64,000 bases of DNA. Origin: Aquiflexum sp. TKW24L. Its GTDB lineage: Bacteria; Bacteroidota; Bacteroidia; Cytophagales; Cyclobacteriaceae. The translations under genes were made by a program, and so were the position numbers. Every line of letters begins with the position of its first letter. Position 1 is the stretch's first letter. The notes under the pieces are model-generated. The model searched no databases, had not been told where the DNA came from, and saw nothing but the letters and a program-made list of their open reading frames with translations. The DNA lies in the NCBI RefSeq assembly GCF_023502205.1, contig NZ_JAMFLG010000007.1, forward strand, positions 122,472-186,471, read 5' to 3'. This document shows, piece after piece, positions 63,083 to 64,000 of the stretch.

Positions 63083-63661
63083 TTAAAAATACTTTCTGTT
63101 TAAAATTTCACTTAAAATGATCGCATCTTTGACTGATTCTGGGTTTCTCAGCAAGGTTTTGTATTTGTTTTCTTCATCAATGCCATCCAAAGATTCTACT
63201 GCGATAGAAGACTTGATTCCTTCATAATGACCATGGATTCTTTCCTGATCCGCTAGTTTGACTCTCTCAGGAATTCTCTTATCTTCAATTACCCCTTCAA
63301 AATTCTCATACCGCTTGACTTTTTTGACTTCCTGAAGGTTCCTTTGTTGTGGTTGCTCAAAAGTTCTGACCTGCGTTACAGGCCTAGGTTTTTTTTGCTC
63401 AAAGGTTCTCGTTTCATTCCTTCCGGGGAATTGCTCGGTAGATTTCCCTTGACCACTATCCACAAGGTCCTTTTCCCTTTGTCCCTGCCCTTGGCGAATT
63501 TCTTTCAACAGGTCTTCAAAGGAAGCGGGTTTTCTCCTCTCCTCTTGACCTTCAGGCAAATCAGGTTGATCCATTTCTTCAGGGTTCCTTTTTTTCCTTG
63601 TCGCTGTATAGATAAAATAAGCGATGATGGCGATGATATATACAATATTTCCTAAATCCAC
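63083..63661 (-). CDS. Hypothetical membrane-anchored protein
   Basis: Unrecognised protein of 192 aa: one N-terminal membrane helix (about residues 4-20, GNIVYIIAIIAYFIYTAT) with a basic stop (RKKR), then a highly charged, Gln/Glu/Arg-rich, probably disordered region and a short ordered end (KYKTLLRNPESVKDAIILSEILNRKYF). Similar proteins are common in Cytophagales, with unknown role. Single gene, followed by the repeat region at the window end. Confidence 0.72.
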   Translation of the reverse strand: MDLGNIVYIIAIIAYFIYTATRKKRNPEEMDQPDLPEGQEERRKPASFEDLLKEIRQGQGQREKDLVDSGQGKSTEQFPGRNETRTFEQKKPRPVTQVRTFEQPQQRNLQEVKKVKRYENFEGVIEDKRIPERVKLADQERIHGHYEGIKSSIAVESLDGIDEENKYKTLLRNPESVKDAIILSEILNRKYF

Positions 63662-63699
63662 GGCTGTTGAAATTTGATGTCACTAATATAGGAATTTAA

Positions 63700-63920
63700 T
63701 TGTTGTCTGCTGTGCGTAATGTTGGGTTGTCCAGTTTCAAGAATCTGTTTTTAATCAGTTGGAATGGTTCAAGTTGTTATAAATGTTGTCTGCTTCGCGT
63801 TGTTGAGTTATCAGGTTATCGGGTTATTGGTCTCGGTTTCTTATTAGTTGTAATTGTTTTTATGGTTCTAGTTGTTGTAATTGTTGTCTGCTGCGCGTTG
63901 TCAGGTTATCGAGTTGACAA
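63700..63920. repeat. Imperfect tandem repeat, unit about 85-98 bp
   Basis: TTGTTGTCTGCTGTGCGT (63700-63717), ATGTTGTCTGCTTCGCGT (63783-63800) and TTGTTGTCTGCTGCGCGT (63881-63898) start three consecutive units; the stretches between them share TTAATCAGTTG/TTATTAGTTG-like and GTTATCAGGTTATCGGG-like parts. About 2.4 copies are seen. The short open frame over it is not convincing as a gene. The repeat may continue beyond the window. Confidence 0.7.
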
Positions 63921-64000
63921 GTAACAGCATCGCGTTTCTTACCACCAGACCATTGAAAACTGTGACTCATACTTCGTACTTATTTCTTCCTACTTCACCA
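63921..64000. other. Window end without gene
   Basis: After the tandem repeat there are 80 bases with no start or stop pattern that supports a gene; nothing further is recognisable. Confidence 0.4.

Noticed and set aside
63700..63924. 74-residue open frame over the tandem repeat
   Set aside because: It is only a translation of the repeat itself; Val/Leu-rich low complexity without a family.

Overview
The window looks like chromosomal DNA of a member of the Bacteroidota, most likely order Cytophagales (Cyclobacteriaceae-like). This is inferred from protein style: loose lipoprotein signals, DUF2911, DUF5777 and DUF4301 proteins, a split transketolase, exported Gfo/Idh/MocA and sugar-isomerase proteins, AT-rich intergenic DNA, and several promoter-like sites matching the Bacteroidota -7 element TAnnTTTG. 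No rRNA, tRNA, CRISPR array, insertion sequence or prophage gene was found. About 64 protein-coding loci are supported, including one frameshifted pseudogene and two probable gene fragments.

Layout. 1-4.0 kb: hexuronate and ketogulonate metabolism (altronate dehydratase C-terminus cut by the window edge, YiaK-like dehydrogenase, DUF1330 protein, tagaturonate reductase), then ArfB. 4.5-5.2 kb: a gene-free AT-rich stretch ending in an orphan terminator. 5.2-6.8 kb: GNAT acetyltransferase and a first Xre/RES toxin-antitoxin pair. 6.8-17.4 kb: a nine-gene minus-strand run holA - large TPR protein - outer-membrane barrel - SPOR protein - ExbB/TolQ - ExbD/TolR - TonB-like protein - folC - trmB, almost without spacing, which resembles a Tol-like trans-envelope machine. 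17.5-25 kb: TPR protein, universal stress protein, hydroxyacid dehydrogenase, DUF2911 protein, a SerB-SerA fusion, a second Xre/RES pair and a lipoprotein. 25.3-30.1 kb: FAA hydrolase, M23 peptidase, Bcp peroxiredoxin and split transketolase, all on the plus strand.

30-41 kb holds carbohydrate-related genes: a GH99/WbsX-like protein, three Gfo/Idh/MocA oxidoreductases, an AraC regulator, an SDR, a cupin and a Tat-type sugar isomerase. 41-54 kb is an accessory mixture: diheme cytochrome c, VOC protein, two paralogous quinone-oxidoreductase-type genes (one frameshifted) separated by a 15-bp tandem repeat, a degenerate SDR, a serine hydrolase, an exported-looking pyruvyltransferase-family protein with a PhyH dioxygenase, an IPT-like lipoprotein, a truncated TPR protein and an NmrA-like protein. 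55-57.3 kb is a complete pxpABC 5-oxoprolinase operon, followed by a DUF4301 protein and a WYL-type regulator. 60-62.9 kb has a fragment of a membrane protein running antisense into a Rieske - YceI - DUF5777 operon. The window ends in a membrane-anchored hypothetical protein and an imperfect tandem repeat.

A recurring theme is short-period tandem repeats (7, 8, 11, 15 and about 90 bp) in intergenic DNA, some at recombination-prone places such as between the two paralogous oxidoreductases. The most interesting loci are the Tol-like operon, the bifunctional serine-biosynthesis fusion, the two RES toxin-antitoxin pairs with distinct candidate operators, and the orphan terminator that may end a small RNA.
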